Shown here: in pieces, positions 1 to 6,690 of the stretch
Layout: each line of letters opens with the position of its first letter
How positions within the stretch are numbered: position 1 is the first letter of the stretch
Assembly: GCA_933822405.4 (NCBI GenBank)
Contig: CAKOGP040001886.1
Location: 4,616 to 14,772, forward strand
DNA from: Cylindrotheca closterium
Taxonomy: Eukaryota; Bacillariophyta; Bacillariophyceae; Bacillariales; Bacillariaceae
DNA: 10,157 nucleotides
Reading direction: 5' to 3'
The notes under the pieces: generated by a model
What the model was told of the DNA's origin: nothing
Seen by the model: only the letters and a program-made list of their open reading frames with translations
Databases searched by the model: none
Program-made: the position numbers and the translations under genes

Positions 1-189
1 ATACAGTGGGCCCAAAGGGTCATAGGAAGACTTCTGATTGGTTGTTATGATGAAAATGGTCATACATTAAAAATGGGCTAAGGTCGAAAGTTGGTGTTTT
101 CACCATTTCTCCAACTTTCATTTCGCCGTGACTGGCGGATGTTCTGTTAAAAAGCTAAATAATTTGAACGTGTCCGTTAAAATGCTCTT
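1..189. other. no gene seen; small direct repeat
   Basis: I see no gene here. Near 140-187 a short motif recurs: CTGTTAAAAAGCT is followed about 33 bases later by CCGTTAAAATGCT, just before the minisatellite begins. The 11-mer GTGTCCGTTAA at about 172 recurs at about 6838, again upstream of a TTTRACGCGGG motif. An 11-mer match alone is expected by chance in a window of this size. Confidence 0.4.
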
Positions 190-405
190 CGTCTTTGACG
201 CAGGACGTTTCTTTTGACGCGGGATTGACGCATGTTGCGTTATTTGACGCGGAGTTGCGTCATTTGACCCGTAATTGGCGTCAAACTGACGCATCTCTGT
301 GTCAATTTGACGCATCTCTGCGTCAAACTGAGGCAACTCCGCGTCAAACTGACACAACTCCGCGTCAATTTAATGCGGGCTTGCATGTCTTTGACGCGGG
401 ACAAA
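190..405. repeat. degenerate 21-bp minisatellite with inverted TTTGACGC / GCGTCAAA arms
   Basis: About nine to ten imperfect units of 20-21 bp. The clearest run is 261-386, where units end in GCGT (or GTGT/GCAT) at 281, 302, 323, 344, 365 and 386. Each unit has TTGACGC near its start and GCGTCAA across its junction with the next, so neighbouring arms are reverse complements and single strands could fold into serial small hairpins. Because 21 is a multiple of 3, both strands translate to seven-residue repeats, which explains why long open frames cross it without implying protein function. Related single motifs lie at about 1144 (ATTTGACGCGG) and 6904 (CTTTAACGCGGG). It could be the internal repeat of a small non-autonomous transposon; I see no clear terminal repeats to prove this. 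Confidence 0.75.
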
Positions 406-695
406 ACCCGTGTACCCGTACATGTGTACCACTTCATCATTGTGATGAAAACATCGGAGTATGTGAATGAATGGAAGTTGGAGCTGTCCACTCGCCTCTC
501 ATTCCAATGAGAAATGCCCATTTCTTCAAAGAAGTTGTTTACACTGTGACCTTCGTATTGACTGCCATCTGAGTCCACAGAGCAAGTAACCGGATATTGA
601 ACAATGGATCTGATGGAATTCGACAAAGCTGGGGCACATAATGGCGATGATGCTATTATCCAAGCAAGACGCAACGACCTCATAAATGAGTTCAA
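240..695 (-). CDS. uncertain 151-codon open frame ending in the minisatellite
   Basis: This is one of the longest ATG-started open frames in the window. Residues 1-110 have mixed composition, with an acidic/aromatic stretch (EEMGISHWNERR) in the middle; I recognise no domain. The last 45 residues are only the translated minisatellite, giving repeats such as LTRSCVS and LTQRCVK. The array lacks stops in this frame by composition, so length is weak evidence. The start overlaps the beginning of the plus-strand candidate at 604, and the two are unlikely both to be genes. It may be a chance frame or part of a decayed gene into which the repeat expanded. Confidence 0.18.
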   Translation of the reverse strand: MNSFMRSLRLAWIIASSPLCAPALSNSIRSIVQYPVTCSVDSDGSQYEGHSVNNFFEEMGISHWNERRVDSSNFHSFTYSDVFITMMKWYTCTGTRVLSRVKDMQARIKLTRSCVSLTRSCLSLTQRCVKLTQRCVSLTPITGQMTQLRVK

Positions 696-1033
696 AGCCC
701 TTGATGAAATTCACCAACAGATATTTTGGTTTTATTACCTACACATCTTCACCGGCAAGGTAAAGGTGGAGATATTGAGCTCTGTGGGTCCGTCTTTCAC
801 TACAAAATTACGGCAGCTTGAACAGAGAAAATCTCCAAGCAATAATTCACCTACAGAGCAAAAAAGCTGAAACCACTTGTATTGAAATTTCAAGAATATA
901 GTTTACGCCCAACAGGAGATGTCCCTATTTTCTTGTTCCATTGGATGGTGGAAGAAGACCTGATCGTGTAACGTTGGACACTCTCCGCTGGGTGCAACAT
1001 CCGCGAAACCCTCAGCCAAGTGAGATGTGGTGA
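604..1033 (+). CDS. possible small two-exon gene, unknown function
   Basis: An ATG at 604 opens 88 codons to a stop at 868-870. The start (MDLMEFDKAGAH) leads into a helical, charged segment with many Asp, Glu, Lys and Arg, then an aromatic patch (IFWFYYLHIF). After codon 52 an AAG|GTAAAG at 757-765 resembles a 5' splice site. An ATATAG at 896-901 could be the acceptor, though its pyrimidine tract is poor. Joining 604-759 to 902-1033 keeps phase and gives about 95 residues, the second exon reading FTPNRRCPYFLVPLDGGRRP and ending in a TGA at 1031-1033. Without splicing the frame simply ends at 870. No family is recognised. A minus-strand open frame covers 903-1157 and is a competing reading. 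The splice model is inference from phase and composition. Confidence 0.3.
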
Positions 1034-1214
1034 TGACTAATAGTTTCTTGTTTGTAGGAGTTGTAAACTTTAAACGGAAGATGGTATTCAAAATAGAACC
1101 TATAATTTGACTTTTAAGTGCTACACGGCTAGTTTGATTCTTATTTGACGCGGCCATACTATCTCATGGGTTTGCCTACTGTTTTTGTGCCTGTGACTCC
1201 TTTCCGAAGCATCA
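1034..1214. other. no gene seen; lone TTTGACGCGG motif
   Basis: No convincing coding or RNA signal on the plus strand. A single copy of the minisatellite core lies at 1144-1153. The minus-strand open frame 903-1157 starts in that motif (its ATG GCC GCG TCA is the motif read backwards), which makes it look accidental. Confidence 0.35.
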
Positions 1215-1810
1215 TCAGATAATATAAGAAGTAGGGTCGTCTTGGACATTCATTGGAGTATCTCCAAGGTTTGGCATCTCGAGCCCAGCCTCACTGTTTT
1301 GTTCATCAGCGGAATCCCCCAGATAGCCCCTGTACTGCTCAAACATCTTGTAGAAAACATATTTGAGAATGGATTTGGCAATATTGGGACTGACCTTTCT
1401 TTCATAGGCATACTTAGCCAGGGATCTGGCAACGTCTCCCATTCCTTTCAGGATCTTTCTGCTCTCCTTGTCTCGATTGTTCAGGAACTTATCGCATCCG
1501 GCATTCTTGTTGAACACCAAAGAACGAGGTATGACAGAAGATGTGTTAAGCCGTGTTGTGTAAAACTTTTCACTACCTTTGAACGTCATTCCAACATTGA
1601 CTGAATTTTCACCAGAGTATCCAGCATTCCCTTTGGATAAGTCAACCCAACATCGCTTGTAATCACTAGTGGCATATTCTCCACATCGGAAAAGAAAGTC
1701 AGTTGATATTTAAGGGACCATGCCCCAAAATCAGCAGGGTGTGTCTTTTTGGGGCTTGGGTCGCCTCCCCTAGAATTGATGAAGGCGATATTTTCAGAGA
1801 GCCCATGTGA
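1215..1810 (-). pseudogene. unrecognised coding remnant in two overlapping frames
   Basis: Frame B (1709 down to 1215) is open for 164 codons, the longest stop-free run I found, though its first ATG is at 1589. It carries a basic, helix-like middle (DKESRKILKGMGDVARSLAK) followed by an aromatic segment (YVFYKMFEQYRGYLGD) and an acidic tail ending PTSYII. Frame A (1810 down to 1586) is open for 74 codons, overlaps the start of frame B by about 120 bases, and contains FGAWSLKYQLTFFSDVENM and LVITSDVGLTYP, which also looks protein-like. One reading is a single ancestral gene with a frameshift in 1586-1709; another is that only frame B is real and starts at 1589 (124 residues). No catalytic motif or family is recognised, and I see no polyadenylation signal below 1215. 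Confidence 0.4.
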
Positions 1811-1829
1811 TTATGAAGCATTCTATGAT

Positions 1830-1990
1830 TTGTCACTTTGTTTGTCACTTGCGACCTCTGACATTCAACTTAACCATGTCCTACTTTCAGAGTACCCTTC
1901 TTATTAGGAACCTTCCCCTTTGTTTGTTGTTGTGTTTGTCACTTGTGACCTTTAAAACCCAAATGAACCATGCCATATTTCATCACCTCC
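1830..1990 (+). repeat. imperfect 94-bp tandem duplication
   Basis: TTTGTCACTTGCGACCT at 1841-1857 recurs as TTTGTCACTTGTGACCT at 1935-1951, and AACCATG at 1872-1878 recurs at 1966-1972. Both matches have the same 94-base offset, so this is a diverged duplication and not two unrelated short matches. The first copy carries TTTCAG, the second TTTCATCACC at the matching place. A related string, TTTGTATGCCACTTGAGACCT with one extra base split, lies at about 8430. Confidence 0.5.
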
Positions 1991-2153
1991 TGATGATAAG
2001 CCATTGGTGTATGCTTTCTATTGCAACCTACTGCCACTAAATTCAACTTCAGTGGCCGCTATGATAGCAAACACCCACTTAACAATACACAAACCACTTC
2101 TTTGGATCCTGATGGATAAAGCTCTACATGAGTTGCCTGTAGATTCTATTTAG
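1956..2153 (+). pseudogene. exon-like open frame without start, unknown product
   Basis: A 65-codon open frame bounded by TAA (1953-1955) and TAG (2151-2153). An in-frame ATG lies at 2061. Translation includes SSPPDDKPLVYAFYCNLLP and, later, WILMDKALHELPVDSI, a composition typical of coding DNA. Directly after the stop the other two frames read FYLDLDLDPEIRWQL (about 2143-2190) and then LKRFKLDANSEIAHLLF (about 2193-2243), as if one gene continued through successive single-base indels. No family is recognised. It may be the upstream part of the exon at 2261. The alternative is chance open frames, which 65 codons cannot exclude. Confidence 0.3.
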
Positions 2154-2168
2154 ATCTAGATCTAGATC
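2151..2168. repeat. three GATCTA units, self-complementary
   Basis: TAGATCTAGATCTAGATC is a three-unit, six-base microsatellite and is largely palindromic. It sits at the stop of the open frame above, where the apparent reading frame changes, so slippage here could be one source of the frame break. Confidence 0.7.
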
Positions 2169-2260
2169 CAGAAATTAGGTGGCAGCTCTGAAAAGATTCA
2201 AGTTAGATGCAAATTCTGAAATAGCCCACCTATTGTTCTAACTTCATTCAATTTTTTTAG

Positions 2261-2424
2261 TCTATATTATATTTGTCACCAATATTGGTGTCTAAGAATG
2301 CTGGTTTGGCTGGAACGGGAGAATTCTTGGTGGAAATGCTCCAAGAACCAAATTCACTTGAGGTGGACTCGAAGAGATTTTTGGCTACATCAGGAATGTT
2401 TGCCAAATTGATCATCAAACTTAT
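2261..2424 (+). CDS. candidate internal exon with strong splice signals
   Basis: A pyrimidine-rich tract ending TTTTTTTAG at 2252-2260 is a good 3' splice site and GTGAGT at 2425-2430 is a consensus 5' splice site. Between them one frame is open for 54 codons plus two bases. It includes SKNAGLAGTGEFLVEMLQEP and then a helical stretch DSKRFLATSGMFAKLIIKL. A second good acceptor (CCCATTTGCTTAG) ends at 2612; splicing to it gives six further codons and a TAG at 2629-2631. The frame reopens after that TAG (AESIDRSSNPLSIRGSKRDW and on to about 2949), so the TAG may be a disabling mutation. A perfect 14-base palindrome, CACCAATATTGGTG, lies within the exon at 2277-2290. I do not recognise the protein. 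Exon status is inferred from splice signals and the open frame only. Confidence 0.35.
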
Positions 2425-2631
2425 GTGAGTGCGGCGGAAACATTTCTACCTCAAGATACCCTATACCAATGTATCAGATACATCAATGAGCAAGAAATAT
2501 TAGTTTAAATAAAGCAATTCAAAGCAATTTGGTCAACAATTTGGCCAGATCACTCCAGATCATGCTTTGGGGCAACAAACTTACATGTGATTCAAACTTC
2601 CCATTTGCTTAGGCGCCTTGATCTAGGATAG

Positions 2632-3065
2632 GCCGAATCTATTGATAGGTCCAGTAATCCTTTGTCCATTAGAGGCAGTAAAAGGGACTGGCAGGTTGTT
2701 GTTTGGGTTTCTGTCTCCATGGTGCCAGGAGGACCCGCCAAAACGGAGCAAACTCATAATATTACCAAACCAACTCATCATATTGGTCAAAATTTATATG
2801 CCAATGGTCGAATTCTTCTTCCGCTAACGACGCACTTGCTCAAAATATATGCAGAGATGAGATTGGTGTATTGTCGGTTTTTTTTGTGGCTTTCTGGGTC
2901 CACCAAGGCCAGTTTCCCAAGAGCAACAGATTCTGATGATAGGGCTTGAGTTTGAATTTGGCACCGGATAACGCCATTAGGCACCATCTTCCTGCATCTA
3001 GGGACGTCTTCACATACAAAGTTGATGATGTGTGTGCGCCCTAGACGGTGTCTATGGCTTTCTTA
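2632..3065. other. ambiguous coding-like region, both strands open
   Basis: Plus strand: the frame after the TAG at 2629 is open to 2949, passing through MVPGGPAKTEQTHNITKP. Minus strand: a frame is open for 91 codons from 3062 down to 2787, with an ATG at 2987, including ALGKLALVDPESHKKNRQY and a basic end SGRRIRPLAYKF. The other minus frames also read protein-like in short runs. I cannot decide which strand, if either, was coding. Frames that change every 50-90 codons fit an old transposon or retroelement remnant. No motif identifies one. Confidence 0.25.
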
Positions 3066-3882
3066 CCGACAAAGTCGCTCATCATTAGACCAACACACAG
3101 TTTTTGTTACCATCGTCATCAGTAGAAATTTTTCGTTGTGCCCCATGTATTGTCGTTTGGCTTCCATATTGCCAGTTGGTGCAATGGGAACAGTTGGTTG
3201 TTGCGCCAGTCCATTGTTGCGCAAACTGTAGTTGATTGTCATGTTTGTGTTGTTTCTGTTTCTATTTTGGCTGTGTGGATTGATCTGCCATACATTTATC
3301 CCATCAAAAAGTTTCTCCGGATTGGGATTTTAGGATCTTCCATATATTTGCACCTGAAGCCTAGACGCTCTGTCGAAATGTACCACGATCCTGCACGTAG
3401 AATTCTACACGGTCAGAAGTGATCAAAACGTTTCTCCGATGAGCCCAGGACAGTACCAAAAACAACATTGAGAAAAGAAACTGCAAGCAGATGACATTAC
3501 TGGTGAAGAATCTGACAGCGATGCAACTGAATAGAGTACAATTGGCAAAATGAGGTAAGCTCATCAAAGAGCAAATTCTCAGTACTATGATGCCGTTTGA
3601 TGATTGCATGGCATCAACAAGAACAGGAGATTTTGCATTTTCATGTCCTTTTTCCTGCAGGTGGCGCCTTTGCCAATTTTTCTTTGCTGGTTATGGTAAT
3701 CGTGATATTATTACATATGGCAGACATTGTGCATTTAAGCCACAAAATTGGGATTCGTTTGTTGAGACATGTCTCCCATTAAGAGTTACAAGTTTGTTAG
3801 TGTAGCTCCCTGCAAATCTACCAGGATCCTACTCAGTAGAAATAACGTAGATTGGACAAGTCTATAATAGTTTTGAGTCATT
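3066..3882. other. no convincing gene
   Basis: Several 60-90 codon frames exist on both strands but none has a motif or consistent coding look. One short stretch is suggestive: after TGCAAGCAG at 3482-3490 the plus strand reads DDITGEESDSDATE then TAG, an acidic serine-rich run like a disordered linker, and a GAG|GTAAGC splice-donor-like site lies a few bases downstream at about 3555. These could be exon remnants, but I cannot build a gene from them. Confidence 0.35.
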
Positions 3883-3914
3883 ATGTTAAGTAAGCAATAT
3901 GTTAAGTAAGGTTG
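3883..3914. repeat. 16-bp direct repeat
   Basis: ATGTTAAGTAAG at 3883-3894 recurs at 3899-3910, a 16-base offset. A 75-codon frame starts inside the second copy at 3899 and ends with TGA at 4124-4126; the lysine-rich frame that follows from 4127 is in the same phase. Confidence 0.7.
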
Positions 3915-4126
3915 TTCGTAATAGCAGGGCAAAAATCGCGCCAGGACGGATTCAAGCCCACCCTATGGTACATTTCTACAGAAAATACGTAGAATCATGC
4001 CTTCCTCCACCCTGCTCCTCCAACCCAATGCTACATGTATTTACTACTAGTGCCAAGTACATTTCCACTGAATCCAGCCTTGCCAGGGCAAAGATTTCAC
4101 AGCGCACACATAATAAAAAAACTTGA

Positions 4127-4330
4127 GTATTTGAAAACAAGACAAGGAGCAAGAAGGCACCAAGCAAGGGGAAGGGCAATGAGACCAAGAAGAAGGCAGA
4201 TTCAAACACTGCAACACTAGCAAAGCCTCCACCCAAACAACCCATGAGTTTTTTGTACTACTGGTATCAGAACGTCATTGTTGAACATTGGAGAAACAGC
4301 AGCATTTTTTGTTTATTTGCCAACAAATGA
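4127..4330 (+). pseudogene. lysine-rich upstream part of a gene remnant
   Basis: Open from after the TGA at 4124-4126 to a TGA at 4328-4330. It begins with a strongly basic, low-complexity segment (ENKTRSKKAPSKGKGNETKK), then a Pro/Lys patch (AKPPPKQP). Such a segment is typical of a disordered nuclear or nucleic-acid-binding tail, but that is inference. From about 4247 a second plus-strand frame takes over and runs without a stop into the acidic exon ending at 4410 (TSLLNIGETAAFFVYLPTNE). The switch suggests a frameshift or an unseen short intron near 4240. The upstream frame 3899-4123 is in the same phase and may be its older N-terminal part, separated by the TGA. Confidence 0.35.
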
Positions 4331-4821
4331 AGGGGAGTCTCGTAGACAGGAAAAGGTATACGGCAATGATTCAAGGGCGAGCAGTGAGGAGGACCTTGAA
4401 TACAAAGAGGGTGAGTATTCATGTTTTGTGCTACTGTTGTGTGACAAAAGCCTTGATCTCACCTGCTTCTTTTGTCACTAAATATTATGGTGATGCAAGA
4501 TGTCAATTTGGGTTGAGTATACTTTGTTTATTTGCCAACAAATGAAGGGGAGTGTCGGAGACAGGAAAAGGTGTATGACAATAGTTCAAGTGTGAGCAGT
4601 GATGAGGACCGTGAACACAAAGAAGGTACGTATTCATGTTTTGGTGCTACTGTTGTGTGACAAAAGCCTTGATCTCACCTGCTTCTTTTGTCACTAAATA
4701 CTGTGGTGATGTAAACTGTCAATGTGGGTTGAGCAATGCTTTCAATGTCACAGATGAAGCATTTGCACTTTTGATGGTGGAGAACTATGTGGACAGATGT
4801 GAGGCACTGGCCAAAGAATAA
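4247..4821 (+). CDS. spliced gene or remnant with acidic exon and terminal exon; unknown product
   Basis: The frame from 4247 to 4410 ends in an acidic/serine segment (EKVYGNDSRASSEEDLEYKE) followed by GTGAGT at 4411-4416, a consensus donor. A pyrimidine-containing acceptor TTTCAATGTCACAG ends at 4753. The exon after it, 4754-4821, reads EAFALLMVENYVDRCEALAK and stops with TAA at 4819-4821. Joining 4410 to 4754 keeps phase (one base carried over, giving Asp). The AATAAA at 4861 follows 40 bases later. Inside the 343-base intron lies a partial second copy of the acidic exon, 4526-4625, which also ends in a donor (GTACGT at 4626) and is also in phase with the last exon. Another frame continues past the TAA (NNQAVATLTEPQTL), so the terminal exon may itself be shortened by a frameshift. 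I do not recognise the protein. Confidence 0.45.
4441..4478 (+). other. intronic stem-loop, copy 1
   Basis: GTGACAAAAG (4441-4450) and CTTTTGTCAC (4469-4478) are exact reverse complements around an 18-base loop. It lies 30 bases inside the putative intron that begins at 4411. The same 38 bases recur unchanged in copy 2. Confidence 0.75.
4657..4694 (+). other. intronic stem-loop, copy 2
   Basis: Identical arms GTGACAAAAG (4657-4666) and CTTTTGTCAC (4685-4694) with the same 18-base loop as copy 1. It is 31 bases after the putative donor GTACGT at 4626. Confidence 0.75.
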
Positions 4822-4860
4822 CCAAGCAGTGGCAACACTAACTGAACCACAAACGCTCTG

Positions 4861-4866
4861 AATAAA
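4861..4866 (+). promoter_or_regulatory. candidate polyadenylation signal AATAAA
   Basis: A canonical AATAAA 40 bases after the TAA of the terminal exon, in the right place for the 3' end of that transcript. The hexamer occurs by chance in AT-rich DNA, so support comes from position only. Confidence 0.4.
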
Positions 4867-5204
4867 AGCGCAAAAAGGCAAGGCAACAAATTGTAACAGT
4901 ATATGAGGATTCCTGAAAAGTAGATAGAACAAGTATTGTTTAGTTGATATTAATATATAGTCATTGTGATATTTCAATTGTTGTAGTGATCACATTAACA
5001 CTTTGGGCATGTGACAATAGATGATGCTGGCAATGCAAAAATGACAGGGTGAAGGTGGTATTGAGACACTCAGTGCATGGTTGATGGTGGCTAGACCCTG
5101 TCCCAAAATGACAAGTAGTAGGTGATTTTTCACATGGCAAAGGTGACATTAGCACAGAGGCAAAAATAAATATGAAAAGGTTCCAGTCGAATGGCTGCGA
5201 TAAA

Positions 5205-5222
5205 ATCACATGGCCACGTGAT
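5205..5222. promoter_or_regulatory. 18-bp near-palindrome with CACGTG box
   Basis: Nine-base arms pair with a single mismatch. The right half contains CACGTG, the binding core of many bHLH and bZIP transcription factors. No downstream start could be tied to it, so a regulatory role is speculative. Confidence 0.3.
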
Positions 5223-5802
5223 ATAAGTAGACCAAGCCATGTCCTAATGTGACATGAGCAAGCCGACCAATAGGACCAGACTTTCTTTTCCGATGGCCAC
5301 CAGTGATAAGCAAACGCGCTCCTTGGTCTAGGTGCTCCTTTTCAATTTTTGGCTTCTTCTCCTTTTTGCTTGGCATTGTGGCTTTTGGGCTTATTCAGCT
5401 AGAAATTGTGAGCACTTTTGCCACTGTCCAACAGTTCCTGGGTTGTCGTGCCGTTCGTTGAATGTCCAGCTAGTAATTTGCGGGTTCAACCCAAGCTTTA
5501 CACCGCTTGAAATGTGCAAGAAGAAGAGAAGAACAACTGTTTGGATCTCTGCAGCCTTGTTCAATAATTGCTCTTCAGCTGGTTTTGTCTCTGTATGATA
5601 TTTTGTAACTTTGTGTGATATAATTTCGTGCCGACTGCAATGCCGTCAGTCCCAGGAAAGTTCAATTTGTGGGTTTGCATATCAGATACGTCTGGTGCGC
5701 GTTTCAAGCAAACCCGAGAATGCTGTTGGTTTAAAGTTACCTAAAAACTGAGAACCCAAAAAAGGTAAGTTCGCGCTCACAAATTTTGGTCTGATTCCTC
5801 CA

Positions 5803-5834
5803 GACTATAAACAATGCAGACTATAAACAATGCA
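5803..5834. repeat. exact 16-bp tandem duplication
   Basis: GACTATAAACAATGCA occurs twice head to tail at 5803-5818 and 5819-5834. It lies about 60 bases outside the left end of the transposon remnant and may be a slippage product. Confidence 0.85.
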
Positions 5835-5900
5835 CCAAACACATATTAAACAATTAACGGACATTTCAATTGTGTGCGTTGCACGTTGTGGTGCGTTCCA

Positions 5901-5944
5901 GGGAACTTTTAGGGAACCTTTAGGGAAACTTTTAGGGAACTTTT
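5901..5944 (+). repeat. left inverted array of 11-bp units
   Basis: Four units close to GGGAACTTTTA, head to tail. The array is the inverted counterpart of that at 6613-6664. The minus-strand transposase frame runs into it before stopping, so its last residues (SSLKVSLKVP) are translated repeat. Confidence 0.85.
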
Positions 5945-6229
5945 GCGAAACAATATTCCCTCAAAAGACAAGCTATACAAATAAAAGAGAATTGCACTAT
6001 AGTAGATGACGCTATTCAAAGGACGGCCATTCTCAATATTGTATTGAATCAAAACAAGAAAGTCAGTGTAAACGACTTCATGCTTGTCCATAGTATAACA
6101 AAAACGAGTTCCAATAGTGTCAAAACGTTTCAATCTCTTGTTGAAGTTCTCCTGCCACCAAGTTCTAGCCCAAATCTTGAACTCGAGAGCTTTGGGGCTT
6201 TCGGTTACTTGAATAATAGATGTGACCAT
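5909..6229 (-). pseudogene. C-terminal fragment of Harbinger-like DDE transposase
   Basis: The frame encodes 106 residues. Residues 11-74 match, from memory, the end of DDE_Tnp_4 nucleases: a Pro/acidic lead-in, WARTWWQENFNKRLKRF (20-36), an Arg-Phe/Met-x-Lys-His block (RFCYTMDKHEVVY, 42-54), then VLIQYNIENGRPLNSV (59-74). Family members typically show a R-x-R-x-E-x-x-N-x-R-L-K helix and a Q-Y-x-x-E-N-G-x-P-L-F ending; here Phe of PLF is Asn. The family cuts and joins DNA during transposition. The catalytic DDE residues lie upstream and are missing or scrambled: from 6230 to about 6480 the other minus frames give broken protein-like pieces, one containing LLADGQWRTFGQKVLFRT, possibly the degraded third-acid region. 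The copy is certainly inactive. The family call is strong, the exact clade uncertain. Confidence 0.7.
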
Positions 6230-6600
6230 CCAGTGAGCGAAGACAAAGACCTTGTTCTAAACAAGACTTTTTGGCCAAATGTACGCCATTGTCCATCTGC
6301 TAGTAGACATGGTTTGGGTCCATGTGTTCGGTGATGTCTCTCCAGCACTGTCCTTGATAGGTTTCTTGGGCTCTTTTTTTGCATCGCTGGTTCTCCAATT
6401 CTTCAACTACTATTGTCCAGCATTATCAGTCGCTCCAGTATTCATTGTAGGCTATCGACAGTGAAGAGTGCCCTTGTTGATAGAATTGGATTGTCCAAAT
6501 CTGATGCCAATGGCATAATAATAATTCACAATTTCTTTGCAAGATGGGAAAGCAGGGATAGCATTTGGGGAGTTTCAATTATTCTCCAAAAATTCTGTAA
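6230..6600 (-). pseudogene. scrambled upstream part of the same transposon
   Basis: No single frame is open. One minus frame reads VVEELENQRCKKRAQETYQG and continues with DITEHMDPNHVY before a stop, another reads MPLASDLDNPILSTRALFTV higher up. They look like pieces of old coding sequence interrupted by several frameshifts and stops. Assignment to the transposase is by position only. Confidence 0.35.
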
Positions 6601-6612
6601 AAAATTCTCTCA

Positions 6613-6664
6613 AGGTTACCTAAAAGTTACCTAAAAGTTCCCTGAAAGTTCCCTAAAAATTCCC
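6613..6664 (-). repeat. right inverted array of 11-bp units
   Basis: Five units close to GGGAACTTTTA on the minus strand, the inner two having GGT in place of GGG. Paired with the left array, it defines the element. Confidence 0.85.
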
Positions 6665-6690
6665 TTTTTCCCCCGGGATTTCCAGGATAT

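Larger units (their letters stand above)
4311..4740 (+). repeat. 215-bp tandem duplication spanning exon end and intron
   Basis: Copy 1 runs 4311-4525 and copy 2 4526 to about 4740; the offset is 215, becoming 216 after an extra G in copy 2. The duplicated block starts in the middle of the acidic exon and ends within its downstream intron. By hand count, the last 61 exon bases differ at 11 sites, changing 8 of 20 codons. The intron core from the donor to the end of the stem-loop has one indel and almost no substitutions across about 70 bases. The identical first 28 bases (from GTTTATTTGCC) encode VYLPTNEGE in both copies. Confidence 0.9.
4867..5895. other. no convincing gene; scattered small motifs
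   Basis: Open frames here are short or need non-ATG starts. Motifs seen: a near-perfect palindrome ATCACATGGCCACGTGAT at 5205-5222 containing CACGTG; CATGTC/GACATG inverted arms at 5238-5256; a CCAAT at 5267; and a perfect donor-like AAG|GTAAGT at 5762-5770. The palindrome, nearby GATATAAG and CCAAT could be promoter parts, but no gene follows within range. A plus-strand frame before the donor reads GFAYQIRLVRVSSKPENAVG but has a TGA before the splice site. Confidence 0.3.
5896..6690 (-). mobile_element. decayed DNA transposon, Harbinger-like
   Basis: Two arrays of an 11-base unit face each other in inverted orientation. The left one (5901-5944) reads GGGAACTTTTA, GGGAACCTTTA, GGGAAACTTTTA, GGGAACTTTTG. 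The right one (6613-6664), read on the minus strand, gives GGGAATTTTTA, GGGAACTTTCA, GGGAACTTTTA, GGTAACTTTTA. Between them is a transposase C-terminal fragment. The layout is that of a class II element with terminal or subterminal inverted repeats; PIF/Harbinger is the best match from the protein. Exact ends and a target-site duplication could not be fixed: the right side extends through CCCGGG to about 6690. A lone AAAGTTACCTAAAA at about 5735, in the orientation of the right end, may belong to another copy. Confidence 0.65.

Noticed and set aside
903..1157. 84-codon minus-strand open frame
   Set aside because: Its start is the minisatellite core read backwards, it has no motif, and the plus-strand reading of the same DNA looks more coding-like.
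3950..3966. GGATTCAAGCCC resembling a tRNA B box
   Set aside because: No T-arm pairing and no acceptor or anticodon stem around it. The same holds for GGGTTCAACCC at about 5482.
3976..4245. 89-codon hydrophobic minus-strand frame
   Set aside because: It is the antisense of the lysine-rich plus-strand segment; AAG read backwards gives Leu/Phe, which explains its membrane-like look.
5332..5598. 88-codon hydrophobic, cysteine-rich plus-strand frame resembling a secreted peptide
   Set aside because: It begins with GTG and has no ATG near its start, unlikely for a nuclear gene; the hydrophobic start comes from a T-rich tract.
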